Made by a program: the position numbers and the translations under genes
Shown here: positions 1 through 6,617 of the stretch, piece by piece
How the letters are laid out: each line of letters opens with the position of its first letter
How positions within the stretch are numbered: position 1 is the first letter of the stretch
Notes under the pieces: model-generated
The model's database searches: none
Told to the model about the DNA's origin: nothing
Seen by the model: only the letters and a program-made list of their open reading frames with translations
NCBI GenBank assembly: GCA_902826155.1
Contig: CADEDU010000025.1
Coordinates: 28,677-37,296, forward strand
Direction of reading: 5' to 3'
Source: an uncultured beta proteobacterium
GTDB taxonomy: Bacteria > Pseudomonadota > Gammaproteobacteria > Burkholderiales > SG8-39
Length of the DNA stretch: 8,620 bases

Positions 1-866
1 TGGGCATCGGCGGGGTCATGCTGTTTTCGCTGCGTCCGGGGCTGATCAAGTACGCCTATGCGTACGCAACCGATCCGATCACCCTGCTCGCGCTGCGCAT
101 GGGTTTCTCGCTACCGTTTTTCATCGTGATCGCCTGGTGGATCGAACGCACGCAGCCGGCCAGGAAGCTCTCCGCACGCGACTGGTGGGATATCGCATTC
201 CTCGGATTCATCGCCTACTACGCGGCGAGCTTCCTCGATTTTCTCGGTCTGCAGTACGTGGCCGCAGGCGTGGGGCGGCTGATCATGTTCCTGTATCCCA
301 CGGTGGTCGTGCTGCTGTCGTGGCTGTGGATGAAGCGCCCGCCCGGCAAGCGCCAGCTTGTTGCAGTGACGATGAGCTACCTCGGCCTCGTGCTGGTGTT
401 CTACGAGCGGCTCGATCAGCAGCACGCCTCGTTCTTTCTCGGTGCCGCGCTGGTGTTCGCCGCGGCGGTGAGCTACGCGATCTACCTCGTCATGGGCACC
501 GAAGTGATCAAGCGCATCGGCAGCCTGCGCTTCACCGCCTACTCGATGATCGTCGCGAGCCTCATCTGCCTGGCGCAGTTCATCGCGCTGCGACCGCTGA
601 GTGCGCTCACGCTGCCGATGCCGGTGTACTGGTCGGCAATCATCATGGCGGTGGGCTCGACCGTGATCCCGATCTTCATGACCTCCGAGGCGCTCAAGCG
701 CGTCGGCGCCAATCGCTTCGCGGTGATGGGTATGCTCGGCCCGATCACGACGATCGCGTTCGGCTACGTCGGCCTGGAGGAGCGGCTCACGCCGTTGCAG
801 TGTGCCGGTGCGATTGCGGTCATGATCGGGGTATTGATCGTGACATTGAAACCGAAGGGTGCGTGA
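1..866 (+). CDS. EamA/DMT-family membrane transporter, 5'-truncated by window edge
   Basis: This is probably an inner-membrane exporter or importer of small metabolites of the drug/metabolite transporter superfamily; the substrate is unknown. The reading frame is open from base 3 to the TGA at 864-866. The first in-frame ATG is at 18, but five more in-frame codons (GIGGV) precede it and the first membrane helix is already under way, so the true start most likely lies left of the window, perhaps 10-20 residues away. The 287 visible residues form about nine to ten hydrophobic helices in two similar halves, the duplicated EamA arrangement. The first half ends near the segment GLVLVFYERL. The second half ends with the typical block GANRFAVMGMLGPI, a conserved Glu pair in GLEERLT, and a last helix ending VTLKPKGA. 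Full EamA proteins are usually about 290-310 residues, so little is missing. The SDR gene begins 55 bases downstream on the same strand. Family assignment is firm; specificity is not. Confidence 0.9.
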   Translation, partial: GIGGVMLFSLRPGLIKYAYAYATDPITLLALRMGFSLPFFIVIAWWIERTQPARKLSARDWWDIAFLGFIAYYAASFLDFLGLQYVAAGVGRLIMFLYPTVVVLLSWLWMKRPPGKRQLVAVTMSYLGLVLVFYERLDQQHASFFLGAALVFAAAVSYAIYLVMGTEVIKRIGSLRFTAYSMIVASLICLAQFIALRPLSALTLPMPVYWSAIIMAVGSTVIPIFMTSEALKRVGANRFAVMGMLGPITTIAFGYVGLEERLTPLQCAGAIAVMIGVLIVTLKPKGA

Positions 867-909
867 GCCTCGGGTCTTCGCCCGAACACATGCTCATCCG
901 CCCGCAGAC

Positions 910-914
910 AGGAG
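910..914 (+). promoter_or_regulatory. Shine-Dalgarno site of the SDR gene
   Basis: AGGAG lies 7 bases before the ATG at 922. It settles the start: the same frame also has an ATG at 859, but that one overlaps the end of the upstream transporter gene, lacks such a site and would add a 21-residue Arg/Pro/His-rich extension unlike any SDR N terminus. Confidence 0.8.
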
Positions 915-921
915 AACGTCG

Positions 922-1701
922 ATGGAGCTGGGAATCCGCGGCCGCAAGGCCATCGTGTGCGCAGCCAGCAAAGGGCTGGGCAAAGCCTGCGCCATGTCAT
1001 TGGCGCGCGAAGGCGTGGAACTGGTGATCACCGCGCGCGGCGCCGAAGCGCTCGAAGCCGCCGCCGCCGAGATCCGCGCGGCCACCGGCGCGAAGGTCAT
1101 CGCGGTCGCCGGTGACATCACCACCGAGGCGGGCCGCGACGCGACCTTGGCTGCGTGCCCCAAACCCGACATCCTCGTCACCAACGCAGGCGGTCCGCCG
1201 GCCGGCGATTTCCGCGAGTGGCGCCGCGACGAGTGGATCAAGGCGCTCGATGCCAACATGCTCGCGCCGATCGAGCTGATCCGGCGCACCATCGATAACA
1301 TGCAGGCGCAGAAGTTCGGCCGCATCGTGAACATCACCTCCGGCGCGGTGAAGCATCCGATCGACGTGCTCGGTTTGTCGAACGGCGCGCGCACCGGCCT
1401 CACCGGCTTCTGCGCCGGTATCGCACGGCAGGTCGCCAAGGACAACGTCACCATCAACAACCTGCTGCCGGGCTTCCACTCCACCGAGCGGCAGAAGACG
1501 ACGATGGCGGCAATGGGCGCGCGGCGCGGCATCAGTGCCGACGAGATGTTCAAGGAGCGCATCAAGTCGATCCCGGCGGGTCGGATCGGCGATCCGGCCG
1601 ACTTCGGCGATGCCTGCGCTTTCCTGTGCAGCGCGCAGGCCGGCTTCATCATCGGGCAGAACGTACTGCTCGACGGCGGCGCCTATCCGGGCACGATGTA
1701 A
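922..1701 (+). CDS. SDR-family oxidoreductase, BKR-like group with atypical active site
   Basis: This is a 259-residue cytoplasmic short-chain dehydrogenase/reductase-like protein with a Rossmann fold, presumably NAD(P)(H)-binding. The glycine-rich nucleotide loop is AASKGLGKA (residues 14-22), the adenine-pocket Asp is D65 in GDIT, and NAGG is at 88-91, followed by the PPAG of the subgroup. The active-site Ser is about S140 (VNITSG). Where a normal SDR has YxxxK this protein reads SNGAR (153-157), so Tyr is Ser and Lys is Arg. From memory this matches the 'BKR_like_SDR_like' subgroup (cd05344), described as lacking a perfect cofactor motif and catalytic tetrad; members are often annotated 3-oxoacyl-ACP reductase or SDR. 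The C-terminal DGGAYPGTM is also subgroup-like. Catalysis by the classical SDR mechanism is therefore doubtful, and the reaction is unknown. It lies between two transporter genes, 55 bases after the first. Family certain, activity uncertain. Confidence 0.92.
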   Translation: MELGIRGRKAIVCAASKGLGKACAMSLAREGVELVITARGAEALEAAAAEIRAATGAKVIAVAGDITTEAGRDATLAACPKPDILVTNAGGPPAGDFREWRRDEWIKALDANMLAPIELIRRTIDNMQAQKFGRIVNITSGAVKHPIDVLGLSNGARTGLTGFCAGIARQVAKDNVTINNLLPGFHSTERQKTTMAAMGARRGISADEMFKERIKSIPAGRIGDPADFGDACAFLCSAQAGFIIGQNVLLDGGAYPGTM

Positions 1702-1834
1702 ACGTGGTCCAAATCGCAGCGCAGGCGCCGTTTGCATCACCCCTAACGCACCGTGCGAGCGGCCATCCGCGCTCGTCACGCGAACGTCATCGAGCTGATT
1801 CCGATCGGACCGTGCCGAGTATGAGCACCAGAGC
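1702..1834. other. Intergenic region between SDR and MFS genes
   Basis: This is the longest gap in the window (133 bases), and the likely place for a terminator of the upstream genes or a promoter for the MFS-LLM-GNAT block. I find no clear -35/-10 pair. Two weak symmetries are visible. One is a 6-base stem at 1756-1761 / 1770-1775 (CGAGCG/CGCTCG, 8-base loop, no T-run). The other is a perfect 10-base palindrome TCCGATCGGA at 1800-1809, 25 bases before the MFS start. Both are short enough to arise by chance in GC-rich DNA. Confidence 0.35.
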
Positions 1835-3046
1835 ATGAGCCGCGCGACCTGGCGCACGCCTGCGGTCGTCCTGGCCTGCGGCGCGGTGCTGCTCGCCATT
1901 TCGGTCGGTGTGCGCCATGGCTTCGGGCTGTGGCTGCAGCCGATGAGCCTCGAGCACGGCTGGGGCCGCGAAGTGTTCGGCTTTGCGATCGCGGTGCAGA
2001 ACCTGGTGTGGGGTGCCTCGCAGCCGTTCGTGGGCATGGTGGCCGACCGCCATGGCGCGGGCAAAACCGCGATCGTGGGCGCCGTGCTCTACATCGTCGG
2101 CCTGGTGTTGATGGCCAATGCGCACTCACCGCAGATGCTGGTGCTCTCGGCGGGCATCCTCATCGGACTGGGGCTGTCGTGTTGCACGTTCGGCACCGTG
2201 TTCGCTGCGATCGGCCGCGCCATGCCGCCGGAGAAGCGCAGCACGGCGCTGGGTATCGCAGGGGCGGTCGGGTCGTTCGGTCAGTTCATCATGATGCCGA
2301 TCGAGCAGACCGCGATCTCGATGCTCGGCTGGGGCGGCGCACTGCTGTTGATGGCGGCGATCGTGTCGCTGGTGATCCCGCTCTCGACGTCGATGTGGCA
2401 CGACGGCAACCCCGCGAGAGCCAGCACCGACATCTCGGTCGGCGCGGCGTTGCGCGAAGCGTTCGCGCACAAGGGGTTCTTACTGCTTTCGGCCGGCTAC
2501 TTCGTGTGCGGTTTCCACGTGACCTTCATCGCCACGCATCTGCCGGCATTTCTGGTCGATCGGCAGCTCTCGGCCGGCGTGGGTACGACCGTGCTGGCGC
2601 TGATCGGGCTGGTGAACATCATCGGCTCGTACATGGCCGGGCGACTGGGCACGCACGTACGCAAGCCGCTGATTCTCTCGATCATGTATTTCTCGCGCAC
2701 GATCGCGATCGTGCTGTTCGCCTTCACCACCGTGACGCCGTGGACCGCCTATGCGTTCGGCATCGTGATGGGGTTGTCGTGGCTGGCCACCGTGCCGCTC
2801 ACCACCGGCACCATCGTGAGCGTGTTCGGCGTGCGCAACATGTCGATGCTCTCGGGCATCACGTTCCTGTGTCATCAAATGGGCGCATTCCTGGGCGGCT
2901 GGCTCGGTGGCCGTGTGTACGACGCGACTGGTTCATACGATGTCGTGTGGATGGTCGCCGCCGCGCTGGGTGTGGTGGCCGCGCTGCTCAACTGGCCGAT
3001 CAAGGAAGAGCCGGTCGCTCGACTGGCCGCGTCGCGCTCGGCTTAG
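1835..3046 (+). CDS. MFS transporter, YcxA/monocarboxylate-porter-like
   Basis: This is a 403-residue inner-membrane major facilitator superfamily protein with about 12 hydrophobic helices, the normal length for the family. The loop between helices 2 and 3 carries motif A as GMVADRHGAGK (residues 67-77). Helix 1 carries the charged motif VRHGFGLW (26-33), with Arg and His in the membrane as in the MCT-like/YcxA-like group of MFS proteins; GWGRE (42-46) before helix 2 is also typical of that group. A hydrophilic linker around residues 185-205 (HDGNPARAS) separates the two six-helix halves. By family the substrate is likely an organic anion such as a mono- or dicarboxylate, but this is inference. 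The ATG at 1835 has only a weak upstream purine stretch. A five-codon reading frame ATG AGC ACC AGA GCA TGA ends across this start codon. The LLM gene follows 31 bases after the stop, so co-transcription is likely. Confidence 0.9.
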   Translation: MSRATWRTPAVVLACGAVLLAISVGVRHGFGLWLQPMSLEHGWGREVFGFAIAVQNLVWGASQPFVGMVADRHGAGKTAIVGAVLYIVGLVLMANAHSPQMLVLSAGILIGLGLSCCTFGTVFAAIGRAMPPEKRSTALGIAGAVGSFGQFIMMPIEQTAISMLGWGGALLLMAAIVSLVIPLSTSMWHDGNPARASTDISVGAALREAFAHKGFLLLSAGYFVCGFHVTFIATHLPAFLVDRQLSAGVGTTVLALIGLVNIIGSYMAGRLGTHVRKPLILSIMYFSRTIAIVLFAFTTVTPWTAYAFGIVMGLSWLATVPLTTGTIVSVFGVRNMSMLSGITFLCHQMGAFLGGWLGGRVYDATGSYDVVWMVAAALGVVAALLNWPIKEEPVARLAASRSA

Positions 3047-3066
3047 CGCATCGCGCGGCAACAGCA

Positions 3067-3071
3067 AAGGA
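3067..3071 (+). promoter_or_regulatory. Shine-Dalgarno site of the LLM gene
   Basis: AAGGA lies 6 bases before the ATG at 3078. The open frame extends back to an ATG at 2907 inside the MFS gene, but that extension encodes Arg/Trp-rich residues that are a shadow of MFS codons. A later ATG at 3123 (MRISIF) would match the usual N terminus of the family even better but has no ribosome site, so 3078 is preferred. Confidence 0.75.
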
Positions 3072-3077
3072 CTCGCC

Positions 3078-4199
3078 ATGACGCAACCCGCACCGCGCAG
3101 TGCCAGCGCCGCCGCCGGCGCGATGCGCATTTCGATCTTCTCGGTGCAGGATCACCATCCGCGTCATCCGCGCACCATCCCGGAACTCTACGAACAGGTG
3201 GCCGCGCAGTGCCAGCTCGCCGAGCAGCTGGGCTACGACACGTTCATGGTCGCCGAGCACCACTTCCACGAATACGGCTCGGTGCCCAATCCGGCGGTGT
3301 ATCTGGCGATGCTGGCCGAGCGCTGCAAACGGATTCGACTCGCCTCGGGCATCTCGATCCTCACGTTCCATCATCCGCTCACCCTCGCCGAGAGCTGGGC
3401 GATGGTGGATATCCTGTCCAACGGCCGGCTCACCCTCGGCGTGGGCTCCGGCTATCTGAAGCACGAGTTCGCCGGTTACGCCATCGACCCGGCGCACAAG
3501 CGCGAGCGCTTCGACGAGAACCTTGCGATCCTGAAGCGTGCGCTGAGTGGCGAACGCGTCAGCCACAGCGGCAAGTTCACGAGCGTCGACCAAGTGCAAT
3601 TGCAGGTTGCGCCGATTCAGCAACCCACGCCGCCGATCTATTGCGCAGTACTCGCCAGGGAAGCTGCGTACTGGATCGGGCGCCAAGGCAACAATCTGCT
3701 GTGCGTGCCGTACGCATCGGTCGACACCTTCGATCAGATCGCATCGCTGGTGAGCGAATATCAGCGCGGCTATGCGGAGTCGCCCGAGGCGTCGCCTCAA
3801 TCGACACCCCTGTCGACGCCTCAATCGACGCCAAAGTCGGGACCGAAGGGCGACGTCATGGTGTGCTTGCATGCACACGCCGCCGCATCGGATGCCGCCT
3901 GCCGCGAGCGCGCCGCCAAGCCGTTCGATCTCTACGTCGAGACGCGGCTCTACGCCAAGAGCCAGACCTACGACGACATCATGAAGAGCGGCCTGGCCCT
4001 GTTCGGCGACACTGACACGCTCGTCGACAAGATGATCCGGCTGTACGACATGGGCGTCGACCACGTCGTGCTGCTGCAGAACTTCGGCTACATGGCGCCC
4101 ACGCTCGTGCACGATTCGATGCGCTTGTTCGCGCAGGACATCCTGCCGCGAGTGAATCGCACGCTTGCTGATCGCAAGCCTGCGCAGCACGTCACATGA
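3078..4199 (+). CDS. Luciferase-like flavin-dependent monooxygenase (LLM class)
   Basis: This is a 373-residue soluble TIM-barrel flavin enzyme of the bacterial luciferase/F420-dependent class. Family members oxidise substrates with O2 and reduced flavin, or transfer hydride with F420; this one's substrate is unknown. The barrel starts at MRISIFSVQDHHP (16-28) after a 15-residue Ala/Ser/Pro-rich leader. Strand 2 carries the hallmark AEHHFHEYG (59-67), followed by NPAVYLAMLAERCKRIRLASG (71-91), with TFHHPLTLAESWAMVD (96-111) after it. The flavin-phosphate region is LSNGRLTLGVGSGY (113-126), and the family helix KRERFDENL follows. Near the C terminus, LALFGDTDTLVDKMIRLYDMGVDHVVL is the usual last helix-strand unit. 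The oddity is a Pro/Ser/Thr insert at residues 240-256 made of four 12-base units (see the separate repeat feature). The flavin reductase that many LLMs need is not in view. The final TGA overlaps the ATG of the acetyltransferase gene. Fold assignment is firm. Confidence 0.93.
   Translation: MTQPAPRSASAAAGAMRISIFSVQDHHPRHPRTIPELYEQVAAQCQLAEQLGYDTFMVAEHHFHEYGSVPNPAVYLAMLAERCKRIRLASGISILTFHHPLTLAESWAMVDILSNGRLTLGVGSGYLKHEFAGYAIDPAHKRERFDENLAILKRALSGERVSHSGKFTSVDQVQLQVAPIQQPTPPIYCAVLAREAAYWIGRQGNNLLCVPYASVDTFDQIASLVSEYQRGYAESPEASPQSTPLSTPQSTPKSGPKGDVMVCLHAHAAASDAACRERAAKPFDLYVETRLYAKSQTYDDIMKSGLALFGDTDTLVDKMIRLYDMGVDHVVLLQNFGYMAPTLVHDSMRLFAQDILPRVNRTLADRKPAQHVT
3798..3845 (+). repeat. 12-base tandem repeat in the LLM gene, four degenerate units
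   Basis: The four in-frame units are CAATCGACACCC, CTGTCGACGCCT, CAATCGACGCCA and AAGTCGGGACCG, encoding QSTP, LSTP, QSTP and KSGP. The 12-mer GCCTCAATCGAC recurs exactly 24 bases apart (3794 and 3818), so the array is probably a duplication of a 24-base unit. Because the period is a multiple of three, changes in copy number leave the reading frame intact. The predicted product is a flexible loop between two barrel elements. Confidence 0.75.
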
Positions 4200-4669
4200 C
4201 GCGATCGATCCGCGTCGAACCGGCCGCGCGCGACGATCTGCCCGCGCTCGTTGCGCTGCTTGGCGCGCTGTTCGCGCAGGAGCGCGAGTTCAAACCGGAT
4301 GCGGAGCGCCAGCGCACCGGCCTCACGCGGATTTTCGACAATCCGGCAATCGGCACGATCTTCGTCGCACTCGATGCCACCGCCGCCGCACGCCAGGTGA
4401 TCGGCACCTGCAATCTGCTGTTCTCCGAGAGCACCTACCTGGGCGCGCCAGCCGCCTGGCTGGAAGACGTGGTGGTGCATCCGGATCAGCGCGGCCACGG
4501 CGTAGGCACCGCGCTGCTGACCGCAGTGAAACGCTACGCATCGTCGCGCGGCATCAAGCGGATCTCTCTGCTCACCGATTTCGACAACGCCGCGGCCATG
4601 CACTTGTACGAACGCGCCGGCTTCGAGCGATCGAGCATGGTGCCGATGCGGCTGATGCTGGACGATTGA
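4196..4669 (+). CDS. GNAT-family N-acetyltransferase
   Basis: This is a 157-residue cytoplasmic Gcn5-related acyltransferase that would move an acetyl (or other acyl) group from acyl-CoA to an amine; the acceptor is unknown. Motif A, which binds the CoA pyrophosphate, is VVHPDQRGHGVGTALL (residues 93-108), with the QRGHGVG loop at 98-104. Motif B is LYERAGFERSS (137-147), with Y138 at the position often used as general acid. The N-terminal start SIRVEPAARDDLPALVALL is the typical beta1-alpha1 unit, and the length is normal for a single-domain GNAT. Its ATG shares bases with the LLM stop codon (ATGA at 4196-4199) and has no good ribosome site of its own, which points to translational coupling with the monooxygenase. 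It could acetylate a product or substrate of that enzyme, or the enzyme itself, but this is speculation. Confidence 0.92.
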   Translation: MTRSIRVEPAARDDLPALVALLGALFAQEREFKPDAERQRTGLTRIFDNPAIGTIFVALDATAAARQVIGTCNLLFSESTYLGAPAAWLEDVVVHPDQRGHGVGTALLTAVKRYASSRGIKRISLLTDFDNAAAMHLYERAGFERSSMVPMRLMLDD

Positions 4670-4696
4670 CAGGCTTTACCTGCCACGCTTCTCCCA
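4670..4696. other. Convergent junction of the two operons
   Basis: Only 27 bases separate the GNAT stop from the ABC ATPase stop on the other strand. The one symmetry is a 4-base stem, CAGG-CTTTA-CCTG, with no T-tract on either side, so no intrinsic terminator can be claimed. Termination is either Rho-dependent or occurs inside the opposing gene. Confidence 0.5.
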
Positions 4697-5788
4697 TCAC
4701 CCCCGCGGGCGCGGGATGACATGCATATCTTCCACGCGCCAGCCGACCGGCACTTCACCCCCTTCGCGCAATGATGCGGGCGCGAGCCCCGCGATGCGCA
4801 CCCGAAACGGCCGGCCCGCCAGCTTGCCGATCGCGAGGATGCTCTCGCCGTAGTTGATCAGCGTCTCGATCGCGAACTTTGCATGCACGTCAGCTCCGCT
4901 GAGATCGACGGCGCGCACACGCTCCGGACGCAGCAGGATGTCCACGTGCGTGCCGGACGCGACGGTTCGATCGGCGACTAGCGGCACCCGGCCCAGCCCG
5001 TCGACGGCGGCGGCCGACTCAGTCCCGTCGGCGATCGTGCCTTCCAGAAAATTGCTGTCGCCGATGAACTCACCGACGAAGCGCGTAGCGGGCCGGTGAT
5101 ACACCTCGAGCGGCGCGGCGACCTGCTCGATCCGACCGGCGTTGAACACCGCGATGCGATCGGACATCGTCATCGCTTCGGTCTGATCGTGCGTCACGTA
5201 GATCATGGTGATGCCGACGTCGCGATGGATGCGCTTGATCTCCACCTGCATCTGTTCGCGCAGATTCTTGTCGAGCGCGCCGAGCGGCTCATCGAGCAGC
5301 AGCACGTCGGGCCGGAACACCAGACCGCGTGCCAGTGCGACGCGCTGCTGTTGTCCACCGGAGAGCTCGCGCGGATGGCGCGCGCGAAACGCCGACAGGC
5401 CCACCAGCGCGAGCACCTCATCGACGCGCCGACGGACGTCGTCGCCCGCCACGCCGCGCATGCGCAGCGGGAACGCGACGTTCTTCTCGATCGTCATGTG
5501 CGGGAACAACGCGTAGCTCTGGAACACCATGCCGATGTTGCGCTGCCACGGCTTGAGCTGGATGAGGTCGCGCCCTTCGAGCAGGATCGAGCCGCGTGTC
5601 GGGGTTTCGAAGCCGGCGACCATGGTGAGCGTCGTGGTCTTGCCCGATCCGCTCGGCCCCAGCAGGGTGATGAACTCGCCGCGTGCGATGTCGAGCGAGA
5701 CATCGTCGACGGCGTTGATGGCGCCGTCGTACGACTTAACCACGTTGGTGAGGCGCAGGTAGGCGCCGTTCGCCGCCGTCGGAGTCAT
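4697..5788 (-). CDS. ABC importer ATP-binding subunit, PotA/UgpC-type (CUT1/polyamine/iron class)
   Basis: This is a 363-residue cytoplasmic ATPase that would power an inner-membrane ABC importer. Walker A is GPSGSGKT (residues 44-51), the Q-loop is Q90 (MVFQSYALFPHMT), the signature is LSGGQ (142-146), Walker B is VLLLDE (162-167), the D-loop is GALD (170-173) and the switch His is H200 in YVTHDQTEAM. All key residues are present. After ARP/FVGEFIGDSNFLEG-like sequence, the C-terminal third (about 240-355) is the TOBE/OB-type regulatory domain, including the motif LLRPERVRAVD. Length and layout match PotA, UgpC/MalK and FbpC relatives. Polyamine/opine/Fe-type systems are the closest by feel, but specificity cannot be assigned. 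The start at 5788 is chosen because the nucleotide-binding domain begins there and its ATG overlaps the hydratase stop (ATGA); the frame runs further upstream, but only as a shadow of the hydratase gene. No permease or binding protein lies in the window; they may be upstream of 8620. Confidence 0.94.
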   Translation of the reverse strand: MTPTAANGAYLRLTNVVKSYDGAINAVDDVSLDIARGEFITLLGPSGSGKTTTLTMVAGFETPTRGSILLEGRDLIQLKPWQRNIGMVFQSYALFPHMTIEKNVAFPLRMRGVAGDDVRRRVDEVLALVGLSAFRARHPRELSGGQQQRVALARGLVFRPDVLLLDEPLGALDKNLREQMQVEIKRIHRDVGITMIYVTHDQTEAMTMSDRIAVFNAGRIEQVAAPLEVYHRPATRFVGEFIGDSNFLEGTIADGTESAAAVDGLGRVPLVADRTVASGTHVDILLRPERVRAVDLSGADVHAKFAIETLINYGESILAIGKLAGRPFRVRIAGLAPASLREGGEVPVGWRVEDMHVIPRPRG

Positions 5789-6606
5789 TCTTTGAACTGA
5801 TCCCCGCGCCACTTGAGCGCGGCGCCCAGGCCGTCGCGTGCCGTGATCTCGTGGAACTTCTCGCCGAACTCGGTGCGCGCGGCGTAGAGCGGCGAGACGA
5901 TGTCCAGGCCCGCCATCATCGCGTTGCGGAAGCCAGCGGCATCGGCACCGCGATTGATCGAGAGCTTGGCCCCGACCAACGCCTCGGGCGAGATCAATGC
6001 CAGACGCTTGGCGTACTTGAGCGAGGCCTGCGGCAACTCGGCAAGCGGCACGATACGGTTGATCATGCCCAGATCGAGCGCCGTCTTGGCGTCGATCATG
6101 TCGCCGAAGTAGAGCAGCTCGCGCGCCTTCTTGTAACCGATGATCCAGGGCATCACGATCGCCGGCCCGGCATCGGAAAACCGTATTTCCGGCTCGCCGA
6201 ATTGCGCGTTGTCCGCGGCGATCGTCAGGTCGCAGAACATCGCGAGCTCGCAGCCGCCGCCCAGCGCGTGGCCTTGCACCGAGGCGATGACGGGCTTTCG
6301 CATATCCCAGGGCGTCATCTCGAACGCCAGCCCGTGCCGCAGATGCGCGTGCCAGCGCAGCGCGTCGTGACGCCATTTCTCCTTCTCCGGGTCCTGGCCG
6401 CCGATGTCGTAGCCGACGCAGAAACTGCGGCCATTGGCGCGCAGCAGCACCACGCTCGTGTTCGGATCTTCGTCGGCGCGCTGGAACGCCTCGACCGCAG
6501 CCTTGCGCAAGTCGACGTTGATCGCGTTCAGCTTGGCGGGACGATTGAGCGTGACGATGCCGACGCGCTCGTCGGTTTCGTAGAGGACTGTCGGTTCGGC
6601 TGCCAT
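5785..6606 (-). CDS. Enoyl-CoA hydratase/isomerase (crotonase) family protein
   Basis: This is a 273-residue crotonase-fold enzyme acting on an acyl-CoA thioester in the cytoplasm. The oxyanion-hole strand is FCVGYDIGG (residues 62-70) and the second oxyanion-hole/helix element is GHALGGGCELAMFCDL (112-127). The two acids of true enoyl-CoA hydratases are kept: E120 in GGGCELA and E140 in FGEPEIRF (by analogy with Glu144 and Glu164 of rat mitochondrial hydratase). After E140 the usual GTIPGAGGTQRL stretch is replaced by FSDAGPAIVMPWIIG (143-157), so the acyl-binding pocket differs from standard beta-oxidation hydratases and the substrate may be branched or otherwise unusual. It sits between an acyl-CoA synthetase (10-base gap) and the ABC ATPase (ATGA overlap), which suggests it processes the CoA ester made by the first enzyme. 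Isomerase, hydrolase or hydratase chemistry are all possible in this superfamily; hydratase is favoured by the two Glu residues. Confidence 0.92.
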   Translation of the reverse strand: MAAEPTVLYETDERVGIVTLNRPAKLNAINVDLRKAAVEAFQRADEDPNTSVVLLRANGRSFCVGYDIGGQDPEKEKWRHDALRWHAHLRHGLAFEMTPWDMRKPVIASVQGHALGGGCELAMFCDLTIAADNAQFGEPEIRFSDAGPAIVMPWIIGYKKARELLYFGDMIDAKTALDLGMINRIVPLAELPQASLKYAKRLALISPEALVGAKLSINRGADAAGFRNAMMAGLDIVSPLYAARTEFGEKFHEITARDGLGAALKWRGDQFKE

Positions 6607-6612
6607 GGCGAT

Positions 6613-6617
6613 TCCTT
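6613..6617 (-). promoter_or_regulatory. Shine-Dalgarno site of the hydratase gene
   Basis: On the minus strand AAGGA lies 6 bases before the ATG at 6606. Its first base is the third base-pair position next to the synthetase stop (TGAAGGAATCGCC), so the ribosome leaving the synthetase gene stops on top of the next initiation site. It fixes the start over the longer open frame that reaches back to 6906. Confidence 0.75.

Noticed and set aside
18..20. ATG at 18 as the true start of the DMT transporter
   Set aside because: There is no ribosome site, the frame is open to the left edge and the residues before it fit the first membrane helix.
871..884. Hairpin CGGGT-CTTC-GCCCG just after the DMT transporter stop, as a terminator
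   Set aside because: The stem is only four pairs plus a wobble and there is no T-tract; chance hairpins of this size are common at this GC content.
1756..1775. Inverted repeat CGAGCG/CGCTCG after the SDR gene, as a terminator
   Set aside because: Six-base stem with an 8-base loop and no following T-run; not enough to call an intrinsic terminator.
997..2064. Long minus-strand open frame (355 codons) opposite the SDR and MFS genes
   Set aside because: It spans two unrelated plus-strand genes and the gap between them, shows no domain and has the composition of a shadow frame.
3000..4190. Long minus-strand open frame (396 codons) opposite the LLM gene
   Set aside because: It is antisense to a gene with clear family motifs, its product is rich in Arg, His, Ala and Val with no recognisable domain, and it has no ribosome site. 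It is a by-product of GC-rich codon use.
5789..6376. N-terminal extension of the ABC ATPase frame
   Set aside because: The 196 extra residues are an Arg/Ala-rich out-of-frame reading of the hydratase gene; the nucleotide-binding domain starts naturally at 5788.
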